From the NCBI RefSeq assembly GCF_007655135.1, contig NC_045127.1, positions 4,464,001 through 4,528,000 of the forward strand: 64,000 bases of DNA, written 5' to 3'. The stretch comes from Punica granatum (lineage: Eukaryota > Streptophyta > Magnoliopsida > Myrtales > Lythraceae). A program made the translations under genes and the position numbers. Shown here piece after piece: positions 11,662-22,971 of the stretch. The stretch's first letter is position 1. Every line of letters begins with the position of its first letter. Below the pieces are notes generated by a model that was not told the origin of the DNA, searched no databases, and saw only the letters and a program-made list of their open reading frames with translations.

Positions 11662-13893
11662 TCAGCCTCTCATTGCCCTTTTGCTGGCATAATGCTTCTT
11701 AATGAATTCTTCCGCCTTGCTAAGCCTATCCTTGAGGCTCTTAATTGTTGTTTCCGCACGGTTTCTACCCGGGTATTCGGCAGTACTATCCCCACTTTTG
11801 TTCAGATTACCTGCATTGTCCTCTGTTCGGATTGCCTCATCTTCCACGATGCTCTGAACATTTTTCAGTGGCAGCTTCCCCCTTCTGAGGGATGAATTAT
11901 CCAAGGTCGAAGACAAAACATGGTGAATCAGAGAACCATTACTCTCTCTCACTGCAGAATTCCCAATGCTGTACCTCTTCTGCCTCTTCAGGAACTGCTC
12001 AGTTATCGTGTGATCATCATCAGAAGAGTCATCTGAGTCCAATATTTCAACTTTGTTCCCATTCCGCTCTAAACCTGGCTGAACAGTTAAATCGATCTCT
12101 TTCATCTTATTTTGCACACTACTCATTAGCACTTCTGGACTCTTGGGTTCGGAAAAGTTGCCTGAGTCTAGCATGTTGAACTCATTTCTTTTCAGCTCAA
12201 AACCAGGAGGAAAATTCCCACACTGCTTCGGCTCGAAACCAGGAGGAACAGAGAAGTTGAGACCTTTCATCTTCATCTGCACATCAGTCGTTAACACTTT
12301 TGAACCCTCGGGATTGGAAGAATTATTCAAGTCCAGTACTTCGACCTCGCTCCATTTCTGCTCAAAACCAGGAGGAACAGATAAGTTGCTCCATTTCACC
12401 TCCTTTTCCACATTATTATTCATGGGCACTTTTGAACCCTCGGGAGTATTTTTGAATAGCTCAACATCCTTAAACTCCACTGGAGCTTTTGAACTCGTTT
12501 TTGATTCTTCCCACCATTCTAAGTAGCGGGTTGTAAGACCTGCCTCGCTAACACGCGATGGGATGTAGACTTTGATGTTGGTGATCGGCCTATCGAAAGT
12601 GGTCCAAGCAATCTTAGAATCCAAATGGGATTGAGTGATATAACAAGGCAAATCCTGGTCCATCCCAAACTGCATTGCTACGCGATGAGGTAGGTACTGC
12701 ACAACACAACCGTCCAACCCGAGCAACTCGCATGGCATCAAAAACCGAGCGAATGAGAGTAGTTCATCATCAGAATCGCTGCCAACCAAAACCCACCTTT
12801 CATTTTCAGGATAGAACTTGTGCAGCTTTGGATTTTCCGAGAGACGTGCATAAGGGCGCCACCGGAAGACCTCTGTAGCAGAGCCCAAGAGCTTCCCCAA
12901 GTCTGGGAGTTTCAGGAGCTTCCTTGTGATCCATCGAGTGATCCTAGGCTCTCCGTCCCGGAACACGTTTGGATTCAGCCGCACAGTGGGAAACCTCTCC
13001 CATACCCAAGCCTGAACCAGCTGAAACTGTGCCCAGAGATAGAGTTTCAAAGCCCCATTTTCATCATCAGTTTCATAATTCCCGGAGCAGTGGGCAGACC
13101 GATCAATCCCCTTCTTCAACAGACTTAGGTCCCGGTAAATGGCCGCGAGGACAGCAGGAGCGAGAGCAATCCGAGTCCCTCGAGCCAAATGTATCGCTGT
13201 GGGGAATGTGCTCTCTATGACTGTCACCGATTGTGGAAGGACGAACTGTGAGAGCCACAGAGCGAGGAAGGCCTCGTGCTCAACCTCGCTCCCGCTCCCC
13301 ATGAATCTCTTCACCCACGGACCACCTCGCACTCTGTAGTGATTTACCTTACTGAGCTCGAACTTCGCCCTCTTCAGCTCCCTTTCAGCCTCCTTCATTT
13401 CCCCAGTAACAAGGGGGGTGAGAACAGAGGAGCCCAGAACAGAGTAAGCCCCTATCACCATCACATCCTCAAGTGTGACCGTGGCCTCACCCCACGGGAA
13501 GATGAACGTGTTCGTCTCCGGGGACCATCTCTGCGCCAGAGTGAGCAGCAAGTCGAGATCTTTGACTAGGGTTTTCTGCCTTGAAGCTCTTATGGCTTCC
13601 AAGATGCCAGCTTTCTTCCAAGTTGCTCCGTGCTTCAGCTCCATTTGAGCGGCCCACCTCTCCCATTCCGACGACGGATTCTTCCAGCTCAAGAAGTTGA
13701 CCTTCAACGGCCACCTCGAGAGATCAAACTCGCGCAGCAGATAAAATGAAGACGGCGAAAGGGGGGGAGGTTTTCCGCCATTGTAGGTGGGTTTGAGGAA
13801 ATGGGCTGTTCGGAAAACGGGTTTAGTGTCCCTTCCAGTCGGCGGAACTATCAGGGCCTTCCTCTCTTCAACAATACACTCATCTTCCTCCAT
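11662..13893 (-). CDS. PMD copy B: intact plant mobile domain protein, 743 aa
   Basis: A single-exon frame for an 'aminotransferase-like, plant mobile domain' protein. The N-terminal motif is DTKPVFRTAHFLKP (residues about 22-35). The domain follows (about 50-430) with WAAQMELKHGATWKKAGILE, LAQRWSPETNTFIFPWGEAT, TLEDVMV, EHEAFLALWLSQFVLP, ALAPAVLAAIYRDL, QLVQAWVWERFP, WRPYA and PHRVAMQFGMDQDLP. The C-terminal half is low-complexity, with repeats built on the motif PPGFE (near residues 507, 549, 562 and a variant near 606), an acidic DSDDSSDDDH patch, and a terminal coiled coil (IKSLKDRLSKAEEFIKK). MAIN and MAIL proteins with this domain act in the nucleus in genome maintenance and transposon silencing; the domain is also found inside transposons. 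No neighbouring transposase is seen here. Role inferred only at family level. Confidence 0.85.
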   Translation of the reverse strand: MEEDECIVEERKALIVPPTGRDTKPVFRTAHFLKPTYNGGKPPPLSPSSFYLLREFDLSRWPLKVNFLSWKNPSSEWERWAAQMELKHGATWKKAGILEAIRASRQKTLVKDLDLLLTLAQRWSPETNTFIFPWGEATVTLEDVMVIGAYSVLGSSVLTPLVTGEMKEAERELKRAKFELSKVNHYRVRGGPWVKRFMGSGSEVEHEAFLALWLSQFVLPQSVTVIESTFPTAIHLARGTRIALAPAVLAAIYRDLSLLKKGIDRSAHCSGNYETDDENGALKLYLWAQFQLVQAWVWERFPTVRLNPNVFRDGEPRITRWITRKLLKLPDLGKLLGSATEVFRWRPYARLSENPKLHKFYPENERWVLVGSDSDDELLSFARFLMPCELLGLDGCVVQYLPHRVAMQFGMDQDLPCYITQSHLDSKIAWTTFDRPITNIKVYIPSRVSEAGLTTRYLEWWEESKTSSKAPVEFKDVELFKNTPEGSKVPMNNNVEKEVKWSNLSVPPGFEQKWSEVEVLDLNNSSNPEGSKVLTTDVQMKMKGLNFSVPPGFEPKQCGNFPPGFELKRNEFNMLDSGNFSEPKSPEVLMSSVQNKMKEIDLTVQPGLERNGNKVEILDSDDSSDDDHTITEQFLKRQKRYSIGNSAVRESNGSLIHHVLSSTLDNSSLRRGKLPLKNVQSIVEDEAIRTEDNAGNLNKSGDSTAEYPGRNRAETTIKSLKDRLSKAEEFIKKHYASKRAMRG

Positions 13894-14420
13894 TGTCGAT
13901 TTGTCGTCGTTGACGAAGAGCTCTGCAACCGGCAGAGCTGCTCAGTTGCTATATTCAGTAACTTCGAGTGGAAGCCTCGTAGGAAGCCAGGGCGCGTTTT
14001 TGGTAGGGAAGACTACTTTTTATTTGGGCCCCGAAGTTTCATTGTCTCCGTAATCCGCTCCCTAAATTTTATATGTTATGAATTTATTCCTTAAAGTTAC
14101 TTCATGTTAGCAATATGACCCCTCGGGTTACATTTTTGATTTTTTCAAGTTGCACTATCTCATCTATCCCGCCGTAAACGTTTAGTTCAAGAATTGTCAC
14201 CGAGCATCATCTTCAATTTTGTAACGATCACGCTGTGATTTTATGAAAAAATTGTGTTTGCCCATGAAAGTAATAGTTTTGGGAATTTGCTTGACCCATA
14301 GAATTCAACGCTATATTAAAGCTTTGTATTTGATGTTAAATAAATTAAACGGTATATACTATTTTTCAAAACTAAAAGAGATTCTACCGACATTCCAATT
14401 CCATCAACATAAGTAACGAA

Positions 14421-14512
14421 CTTCTAATGAAGAAATAATGAATTATTGGACCGGGCTCGAGTAAATCTCAAACCTCTGATGACGCCCCTTCAATGTTCGA
14501 GCCCAACAACAT
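14421..14512. repeat. Direct repeat, copy 1 (pair with 14591-14682)
   Basis: Both copies read from TTCTAATGAAGAAATxATGA through AATTATTGGA, GTAAATCTC, AACCTCT and CCCAACAACATA, offset by 170 bp. Identity is about 80% by eye. Unknown element. Confidence 0.75.
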
Positions 14513-14590
14513 ATGGGCTAATTGTTGTGGTTCGTCCATTTAAGTATGGTCGATATTTAGTGAGACAAAATTATTAAATGAGCGTTGATT

Positions 14591-14682
14591 TTCTAATGAA
14601 GAAATGATGAATTATTGGATCAAATTCGGGTAAATCTCGAACCTCTTGTGAGACCCCTTAATTGGTCATGCCCAACAACATA
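14591..14682. repeat. Direct repeat, copy 2 (pair with 14421-14512)
   Basis: Second copy of the 92-bp unit, with the same landmark phrases in the same order. No open frame and no obvious terminal structure. Confidence 0.75.
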
Positions 14683-14959
14683 ACCGCAACCCGGTATTTA
14701 GTATATCTTTCTAGAAATGGTATATGCATATCAGATTAATTCAAATATCACCCTTGGATGTATGATGTGCTGGCTTGAGTTCCATCCCACAGGAATTTCA
14801 CAACTGCTGGATTTGGAGTCCGTTTTCCAAACACACTGCAATTGTTATACAGAAGAACTTCTTCACGAGAATCAGCTGAGCTCCGCAATCCACATCGTTT
14901 GCTTCTTAATTGAACTGACACCATATGATGAATTCAACGCTATTGGTTTATCGTTACTT

Positions 14960-15090
14960 GGAAGATTATCAAAAAATTAATTCTATAATCATAAACAAAC
15001 TAATAATTCTAAAGGCCCGTTTAAATAAGAAAATATACAAATTTTTGGGACAAATAACAATCTCGGGCAATGCGCGAGCGGAATGGCTAT
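14960..15090 (+). mobile_element. Helitron-like 3' terminus (degraded)
   Basis: A tract sharing TATCAAAAAxTTAATTCTAxAATCATAAA with the region at about 43195 leads to a hairpin CTCGGGCAATGCGCGAG (15062-15078) and then CTAT (15087-15090). Related sequences at 43310, 27810 and 28780 have a hairpin followed by CTAG-T. A hairpin 10-12 nt before a CTRR end is the Helitron 3' signature. CTAT here deviates from CTRR, so this copy is degraded or the call is wrong. Confidence 0.4.
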
Positions 15091-15790
15091 TATTAAGTAA
15101 AGTAGGGCTTGCGCATGCATTAAAAAGATGACTAATCACTTATGGCATAAGTTTATAGAATAATATAAGATGGTCGCAAATAACAAAGATTCGTCCATGA
15201 TTACATTAACAGAGTTGGCTATAAAAAAGTTGATATTTGATTATGGTTTATTTTTGAGTAATCATATTTCAATTAAAGTTCTTAAATTTGGTTCTCAAAT
15301 AGGTTGATGATATACTACAAAATAGTTAATTGAATATTTAAAAATTAGATTTTCGTAGTTCGTATAGTATGAAAATTTGTGCTTTGTTAATGAATATGCT
15401 AAGAATGTTTATAAACAATTAATTATTTTTTAAAATTTTATTCTCGATACTGTATTAAATGACTTTTTATTTTCTGTAATTGAAAAACTTTTAGAATTCC
15501 ACTATGATGATGTGGCTTGATAATGCTATGTTATTGTTCGCATCGTGATTGATGAGAACTTTAAAAGTCACTCAACCATGAGCCACCTACGTCCTATGTG
15601 GCATTGTTTGGGGCATCGTTTCGGCTTTTATAATTATATATAGATCATTTATATTTTTAATAAATTTCATATATTTAAGTAAATTACTTAAGAAATAGAA
15701 ATACTAATCCTCCTAAGTGGCATGCTTAAAAATCCTTGTAATTTTAAATTCTATTCACATCTATTGAATAATCCTCGGAGATTACATCTC

Positions 15791-16119
15791 GTTTGGTTTT
15801 ACAATTTGTTTTTAATTGTCATTTATTTAACTCCACTTATCTTTAATTCAACAACACGATTATTGATTTTTTTTGAAAATTTTTAACTATTCAATTCAAT
15901 TTTTAATATTAACTTTTTATTAACTATTCATTACTTTTTTTACAATTCAACAACATAATCATTACTTTCTCTTAATTATTCAAATATTTTTTTCACAATT
16001 CAACAATACAATCATTACTTTATCTCATTTATTCATTACTTTTTCACAATTTTTCTCATAATTCAACAACACAATCGTTACAAATCAATTAAAATCAAAA
16101 CTCAATTCTAAAACCAAAC
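15791..16119. mobile_element. MITE, family 1, copy a
   Basis: It has perfect 11-bp terminal inverted repeats: GTTTGGTTTTA (15791-15801) and TAAAACCAAAC (16109-16119). The interior is AT-rich with repeated AATTCAACAAxACAATCATTACTTT phrases. The same interior occurs at 56365-56669 and, reversed, at 61086-61300. No coding capacity. Confidence 0.78.
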
Positions 16120-16359
16120 ACAATAATTAAAATTCAACTAATGACATTGTAAGTGTGATTTTAAATTAAGAGAATTTTTAGGTTGATTATCATAAGGATA
16201 TAGCAATACTCTATTTAGAGATCTAATAACAAAATAAACTACACGTATTTCGAAGAACTTTATTTAATTCCTTTTATAAATAATATGGATTTCGAAGAAT
16301 CCATTGGAAATCACATTTGCCGAATGAACATAGACTTTCCCCAAGCAATAAATGGCTTG

Positions 16360-16590
16360 GATTGGTTTTCGGAGGAAATTATTTTCTAATTCACTTTATT
16401 TTTTCTTTTTTAATTTAACAATATAATAATAATAATAATTATTATTTTTTTAAAATTTTATTATCGTAATTACTATTCAATTTAATTTTTTAATACTAAA
16501 TTTTCTTAACTATTCATTATCTTTTTTCACAATCATTACATTTTTTTCAGCCCATTATTACAACTCAACTTGAATTTTGAAATTTAGCTT
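16360..16590. mobile_element. MITE, family 1, degraded copy b
   Basis: Starts TTGGATTGGTTTTC and repeats interior phrases of the intact copy (TTCAATTTAATTTTTTAATACTAAATTTTCTTAACTATTCATTA in split form, ACAATCATTAC, ACAACTCAACT). The right terminal repeat is not recognisable. It lies within 400 bp of the start of PMD copy C and may form part of its promoter region. Confidence 0.55.
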
Positions 16591-16738
16591 GTGCGCGGTT
16601 CTGCGCAACTAGCGCCCTTTCAGCTTCCCCTGTTTCTTCCTGCCCTGCACGATCCTTCTTCTTCTTCTTCTTCTTCTTTGTCCTTCTGTTTCAACTTCTT
16701 CATCAGTCTTCATAGCTCCTGAACTTGACTCCTTAGAC

Positions 16739-18641
16739 ATGGAAGCTCTCGTCAGAGAGAGAAGGGAGTTCATGGCCCCACCATTTCAAGAGCAAGACAC
16801 CAAACCCATCCTCAGAGCCGGCCATTTCCTCAAACCCACCGCAACCTCCTATTCCGATGCACAACCCCCCAGCCCTCCTCCACTGTCACTCTCTTCTTCT
16901 TCACCTCCTCCTCCTCCCCCACCATTGAAGCTCGACTTTCCTGCCTGGAGGAACCCGCCGAAGTGTTGGAAGAAATGGGTCGAGCTGATGGAACCCGAGC
17001 ACTCCGCAACTTGGCAAAGGGCCGGCCTTTTCGAAGCAGTCAAGGCTTCCGCGGCAGCACCAGTCGTGAAAGACCCGGACTTGATTATCGGGATGGCTCA
17101 GAGGTGGTCCCCTGAGACGAACACGTTTGTGTTCCCGTGGGGTGAGGCGACCATCACGCTCGAGGATGTGATGCTCGCAGGGGGATACTCCGTTTCAGGC
17201 TACCCTGTCGCTGGTCGGGCGGAGACTGAAGAGATGGTCGGGATCGAGATGAGGCTGAACCAGGCTTGGTCCGAGCTCAGAAAAGGGAAATCTAAGAAGG
17301 CGTCTGATTCTCCTTGGATGAAAATGTTCATGTCAAGCGGGAGCGAGATCGAACACGAGGCTTTCCTCGCCTTGTTTGTGTCCCGGTTTGTTTTCCCAAG
17401 ATCTTTGAACGTCATCTGTAAAAGCTCTTTGCCCATTGCGGTACAGTTGGCTCGGGGGAAAAGAATCGCGCTTGCACCGGCAGTACTAGCTGATATTTAT
17501 ACGGACTTAAGTCAGTTGAGGAATCAGATCGATAGTTTAGCCGGAGGGCGGATCAAGGTAGATCGTGACATCGCAGACGCAAAGCTCACCCTGTGGGCAC
17601 CATTTCAGTTGGTGCAGGTCTGGGTTTGGGAGAGATTTCCCAAGTTGAGGCTGAATCCCAACCCTTTCCGAAAGGGTGAGCCGACCATCACCCAGTTGGT
17701 CAGACTCAAGAGCCGCAACTTGGATAATGTTGGGATGGCATTGGACTCAAGTGGCAGGAGTTTCCAGTGGCGCCCCTACTCTGATCATGGCTCTGAAGAG
17801 GAACTGAAATCATCCGCTCGGTGCTTAATTGCCTGTGGATTGGAAGGAAGTCGGAAAAATATCGAATGGTACCATCCCCATCGTGCGGCGATGCAATTTG
17901 GTATTGTAATAATATATATCGCGCACTTCTCCTGTTTTTATCCTTTTCTGTTAACATATATCACGCGTTTAAAGCCATTGGCTTGTTGTCTAAACATGAC
18001 TAAATTTAACAGGTTTGGACCAAGATTTGCCCAGTTGGGTCAGGCCGAGCAGCATTGAGAAGCCACTTGGTAATGTTAGAATGTATGTCCCATCCCATCT
18101 ACCTAAGCCGGGTGTCACAGCCAGATACTTGAGTTGGTGGGAGGAATCCAAGTCGGGTTCAGGAAATGCAGATCATGATGCTGTGAAGTCTGAAAGAACC
18201 TCGAAGAGTTCAAAAACGAGCTTATGGAAATGTATGGAAGAAAAAAACCTCTCCGCTCCTCCAGGTTTTAAAAGGAAGTGGAATGAACCGGATTCTGGTG
18301 GATCTTCCAATGAAGAGAAGCTCATGGTCTGGGAGTTGTTGAGATCCAGGAGGAAGGACAAAGGCGTTGTGAGGAATGAAAATGGCCCGGCTATTGAAGG
18401 ATCGGGAAGAGCCATGGAAGGATCAGGTTATGATCAGAGTAAAAAGAGAGAGACTATTGGTGAAGATGATGGGAAAGAAAGGAGGAATCTTTCAGCAGCA
18501 GAGATGCAGATTAAGGAGCTTAGAGCTCGAGTTAGCAAGGCGGAACAAGATATCAAGGTGCTTAAACTGATGTGCCTGCAGAAAGCTCGATATACATCCC
18601 ATTGTCATCAGGCTGTTCAAAAACGTAGGTTTTCGGATTAA
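16739..18641 (+). CDS. PMD copy C: intact plant mobile domain protein with one intron, 596 aa
   Basis: Two exons, 16739-17900 and 18013-18641. The intron splits the Gly codon of MQFG|LDQDLP. The protein begins MEALVRERREFMAPP, has DTKPILRAGHFLKP, then a Ser/Pro-rich linker (residues about 41-62), then the mobile domain: WQRAGLFEAVKAS, MAQRWSPETNTFVFPWGEAT, TLEDVML, EHEAFLALFVSRFVFP, ALAPAVLADIYTDLSQL, QLVQVWVWERFP, FQWRPYSD and HPHRAAMQFG. After the domain there is one PPGF unit (NLSAPPGFKRKWNEPDSGG), a basic stretch and a coiled coil (IKELRARVSKAEQDIKVLK). It lies between the two arms of the B/D inverted duplication and is more diverged from B and D than they are from each other. Copy B lacks this intron. 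Probably nuclear, by family. Confidence 0.85.
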
Positions 18642-19967
18642 GCTGAGTCAAGATTACTCTTAAGAGTTGATATGTATGATATGAAAATTTTCTCCGAACT
18701 GTCCTATTGGAGTTGCTGAGATTAGAGTACATGGAAACTCGTCATGATCGAACAGACTTAAATAAAATCTATTCGAGCATTCTCAAATATTTTTCCTGTA
18801 AGGCCGTGGACATTCAGTACAAAGGCATGACTCTGTCTTACCAAATGCACCAAAAGTCGAGAAAATTTATTGGGCTAGACTTCATAAAAATAAATATGGT
18901 CGAATTCTTCTTCTAATTGATTGCGTTCAAAAGGATGAAGAGCATCAACTGATCTGTTCCTCCTGGTTTTGGACTACGAAGCAAAATATTTGGATCAAGC
19001 TCGATTCAGCTGATTCTTGTGATGACGATCAGCTTAACAGCTGCAGATCTTTTCGATAATGAACTCTAAAGCCAGTAATAGTGTATTTGCATACAAAGGA
19101 TTGAACTTGGAGCAGGTGATCTTATATCAAGGTGAAATGAAAGTGAAAGGGCTTGGATCTCGGGTGAGCTGGGCAGAACTGGTTCTCAGGAAGCTTGCTA
19201 ATCGAATTGAGTCCTATCGTTTTCATCTAGGAAAATAATGAAGAACTTGATCCACGTTATCTAAAATATGTAGAATCATAATTTCGCTCGAGATACAACA
19301 GAAAATGCCGACCCATTTACAGCACCATTTGATCAAGATTGTAAATTATTAGCTTCGTACTGATAGAGAAAAGTCGGCCGCGTCCTTAATATGAGGCAAC
19401 TGAAAGTCTGAAACGTTGAAGGGGAAGAAACTGATACGTGGAGCAGAGTTTAGGGGCGAAATTAGAATTAACCTCGTATGTGCATATCATTGTAGAAAGA
19501 TATAAAAGCCGGGTAGTAATTAAATCTAATGGATGACCAGCCACAGTTCTCTTGTCTGAAATTACTTCCATTATATCTCCAATCCATACTTTATATAGTC
19601 CATAAATTCGGTTTTGGATCCTATATTCTTGTCAGAGGTTAGAGATTTATGCAGGTTCGATTCAATGGTTCATTTATTTCTATATTAAAAGATGCTTATA
19701 CTGATCGAAGTATAATATGACAAAATCTCTTTCAATTTGAAAAGAGAATATAGTATGGAATTTGCTTCACATTAAGTAAGAACCTCCGATCGGAGTATTT
19801 ATATCTTAAATGTCTAATTTTAATACTGTCTCACGAGTCACGTAATTGATTTAAGTAAAAAATTCAAGGAGCGAATAAGTAGAGAATGAAACTTTGGAGC
19901 GCAGGGCAAAAGCAGCCTTCCTTGCCAGGCAAAAAAGCATACAAAACGCGAAATGTTACTGGAAGCA
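18642..19967. other. Intergenic region between PMD copies C and D
   Basis: No gene recognised. Short frames at 18707-18916 and 19386-19571 lack domains. A short CCTCCTGGTTTTG-like phrase near 18960 echoes the PPGF repeat coding sequence of the PMD genes, so the 3' flank may contain a scrap of it. Confidence 0.5.
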
Positions 19968-20121
19968 CCAACTGAGCAGCTCTGCAAGTTGCAGAGCTCT
20001 TCATCAACGACGACAATGACAGACGGTGAGTACGTTAGTTGAAGAGAAGAAGGCCCTGAGAGTTCCGGGCACTGGAGGAGACACCAAACCCGTTTTCCAA
20101 ACAGCCCATTTGCTTAAACCT

Positions 20122-20485
20122 GTTACTTCTTTAACTTCAATCACTCACACTCACACTCACAATGATTTCTCACGTCTGCAAGTTTTACAGAATAGCACAC
20201 AAAAGAACAATGAGAGAAGTAGAAAGGAGATGAAGAGGGGAAATCTTCAACAACTGCTTCTGTACTTACATACACCATCGACCCTTCTTACATATAAGAC
20301 CATAAAACAACTGAAAATAACTACTTCCTACAGTTAACATTTGAAATTCAAAAAACAGAAACTGTCTAACTTCACTCCTAAGTTACTGTTAACTACAACG
20401 CAAGACAGACAACCTTAATTACTTGACTTCAGTTCAAAGACAGACACATGGTTGAGATTGATCAGCCAATCTCTAACAAAAACCC
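20122..20485. other. Insertion of about 360 bp inside PMD copy D
   Basis: Copy B reads continuously from HFLKP into TYNGGKPPPLS, while copy D has about 360 bp in between. It begins near TTACTTCTTTAACTTC, includes a CACTCACACTCACACTCACA tract, and ends near TCTCTAACAAAAACCC. The flanks share only a short AAACC, a possible target duplication. No terminal repeats or coding capacity recognised. Confidence 0.55.
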
Positions 20486-21836
20486 ATCTCCAATGGCAGC
20501 AAACCTCCCCCACTTCCGCCATCTACATTTTCTCTGCTTTGTGAGTTTGAGCCCTCAAAATGTCCTTTAAAGGTCAAGTTCCGCAGCTGGAAGAACCCAT
20601 CGTCGGAATGGAAGAGGTGGGCCGCTCAAATGGAGGGGAAGCACGGAGCAACTTGGAAGAAAGCTGGCATCTTGGAAGCCATAAGAGCTTCAACGCACGA
20701 TACTCTAAGGAAAGATCGCGACTTGCTGCTCTCTCTGGCGCAGAGATGGTCCCCGGAGACGAACACGTTCATCTTCCCGTGGGGTGAGGCTACGATCACA
20801 CTTGAGGATGTGATGGTGATAGAGCCTACTCTGTTCTCGGCTACCCCGTTTTCGCCCCTATGGAGACGGAGGAAATGGTGAGTTCTGAGAGGCAACTGTA
20901 CGGAGAGTGGTTCGAGGTCGACAAGATGGGTCACAATAGGGTACGAGCTCGTCCGTGGGCGAAGAGATTCATGGGGAGGGAGAGCGACATCGAGCACGAG
21001 GCTTTCCTTGCTATGTGGCTCTCGCGGTTGATTCTCCCCCAGTCGGAGTTAGTCATGCGGAACACTTCCCAGCAGCAGTACATTTGTCGTGAGGGACTCG
21101 GGTTGCTCTTGTTCCTGCTGTCCTCGCAACCATTTACAGGGACCTGAGTGTGTTGAAGAAGGGGATAGTTAGGTCTGCCCACTCCACAAGGAACTATCAC
21201 ACTGATGATGAGAATGATGATGCTTTGACGTTCAACCTCTGGGCACTGTTTCAGTTTATTCAGGTTTGGGTGTGGGACAGGTTTCCCACCGTGAGGATCA
21301 CTCGATGGATCAAAAGGAAGCCCCCCAAAACTCCCAAACTTGGGGAAGCTCTTGGACTCCAGTATAGATAGCTTCCAGTGGTGCCCTTATGCACGTACCT
21401 CAGAAAATCCGAAGCTGCACAAGTTCCATCCTGAAAATGAAATGCGGATTTCAGTTGGCAGCGATACTGATGGTGAACTGCTCTCGTTCACTAGGTTCTT
21501 GATGCCATGTGAGTTGGTCGAGTTGGGCAATTGTTTTGAGCAGTACCTACCTCATCGCTTAGCGATGCAGTTTGGGATGGACCAGGATTTGCCTTCTTCT
21601 GTCACTCTGCCCCATTTGGATCCTAAGATTGCTGTGACCACTTTCGATAGGCCGATCACTAACACGAAAGTCTACATCCCACCGCGTGTTAACCAGGCAG
21701 GGGTTGCAACCCTCCACTCAAAATGGTGGGGAGAACCAAAAACGAGTTTAAAAGGATGTCGGGCATTTAAAAAAGACTCCTGAGAGATCAAAAGTGTTGT
21801 TGACTAATAATGTGCAAAAGAGGATGAAAGGGATCG

Positions 21837-22214
21837 CATTCTCTGTTCATCCTGGTTTCGAGCGGAAATTGGGTGAGGTCGAAGTGCTGGATTTGGATGA
21901 TTCTTCCGATCCTGAGGGTTCAAAAGTTTAGATGAATAATGGGCAAATGAAGATGAAAGGGCTCAATTTCTCCGTTCCTCCTGGTTTCGAGTGGAAATGA
22001 GGTCAGGTCGAAGTACTGGATTTGGATGATTCTTCCAATCCTGAGGGTTTGAAAGTGTTGATGCCTAATGGGCAAATGAAGATGAAAGGGCTCAGCTTCC
22101 CGTTTCCTCCTGGTTTTGAGCCGAAGCAGAACGAGGTCAACATACTGGACTCAGGTGACTTTTCTGACGGTCCAGGAGTGCTGATGAGTTGTGAGCAAAG
22201 TAAGATCAAAGAGT
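21837..22214 (+). repeat. 126-bp tandem repeat coding for PPGFE units
   Basis: Three head-to-tail units start at about 21837, 21963 and 22089, spaced exactly 126 bp (42 codons). Each encodes a variant of SVPPGFExK, EVEVLDLDDSS, PEGSKVLM and MKMKG. Copy B carries a related array and copy C one unit, so unit number varies among paralogues. Confidence 0.8.
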
Positions 22215-22514
22215 ATGAGGTACTGTACTCGGATGACTCTTCTGATGAAGATCACTTGACAATTGAGCAGCTCCTGAAGAGACATAAGAGGGACACTGTC
22301 GGCAATTTTTCAGGTGGTGAAAGTAAGGGTTCTCCGGTTCACCATATTGCGTCTGCGGCTGCAGATAATTCACCCGTTCGAAGGGGGATGCCGCCAGTGG
22401 AAAATGTTCAGATGATTGTGGAAGATGAGGCAGCGACTGAGGGATGGAGGAGAACAAAGGACAATACTGGTGATCTGAGGGAAAGAGGGGATAGAATTGC
22501 CGGAGCGACACAAT

Positions 22515-22863
22515 AAAAGCATTTTCTATTCTTTTATTAACTGATTTATGTATCGGATTCCATTCACCCCATGGTTGGGAACTTACAATTGGCTATGTCT
22601 ACAAAGATTTTGGATTTGCTCATAACGACCAAATTATATCTGGTCTTGTTTCCACTTTTCCAGTCATTGTAGATACAATGTTTAAATATTGAGTCTTTCG
22701 TTATTTAAATCGTGTATCTCCATCACTTGTAGTGATTTATCATTCAATGAATGATTGATCCAACTATTATATGTTATATAAGCAAAACATTTTAAGACGT
22801 ACTTACTCGTTCTACCAAGACCGAGAATTTCCCCTATTCCTATATTCCAGTAAAATTATTTCA
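22515..22863. other. Insertion of about 350 bp in the 3' part of PMD copy D
   Basis: In copy B, DSTAEYP...NRAETTIK is continuous. In copy D, the equivalent DRIAGATQ meets a stop at 22514-22516 and the match resumes at NCAEITIKNL near 22870. The insert is AT-rich and ends ATTTCAGGC, which resembles a splice acceptor, but no matching donor is obvious. It may be an inserted element or a recently gained intron-like segment. Confidence 0.45.
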
Positions 22864-22971
22864 GGCAGCAACTGTGCTGAAATAACAATTAAGAACCTAA
22901 GGGCTAGGCTTAGCAAGGCGGAAGAATTCATTAAGGAGTGTTATGCCAGCAGAAGGGCAATGAAAGGCTGA

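Larger units (their letters stand above)
10840..13950. repeat. Inverted segmental duplication, arm 1 (PMD copy B plus 3' flank)
   Basis: This arm is homologous in reverse complement to 19968-23765. Matching ends are GCAGAGCTGCTCAGTTGC at 13932-13949 against its complement at about 19968-19985, and the block around 10898-10937 against about 23674-23710. Homology covers the 5' leader, the whole coding region and about 800 bp of 3' flank. So the duplication copied a genomic segment and not only an mRNA. Confidence 0.8.
13951..16738. other. Intergenic region between PMD copies B and C
   Basis: AT-rich, no gene recognised. It holds a 92-bp direct repeat pair, a Helitron-like 3' end (about 14960-15090), a MITE (15791-16119) and a degraded relative of that MITE (16360-16590). 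A TTC-repeat 5' leader at about 16657-16680 precedes copy C. The frame at 14717-14980 has no recognisable domain. Confidence 0.6.
19973..22971 (+). pseudogene. PMD copy D: disrupted paralogue of copy B
   Basis: Collinear with copy B but broken many times. The 5' leader matches B, but the ATG region is altered and the frame meets TGA within nine codons. Open pieces in shifting frames read VEEKKALRVPGTG (20041), KHGATWKKAGILEAIRAS and LAQRWSPETNTFIFPWGEAT (20638-20820), EHEAFLAMWLSRLILP (20995-), LWALFQFIQVWVWDRFP (21238-), and PHRLAMQFGMDQDLP (21550-). In-frame stops also interrupt the PPGFE repeats (at 21930 and 21997). About 360 bp is inserted after HLLKP, and about 350 bp before the last 30 codons. 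The final coiled-coil exon (IKNLRARLSKAEEFIKE, 22890-22971) survives. Not functional as a full-length protein. Confidence 0.85.
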
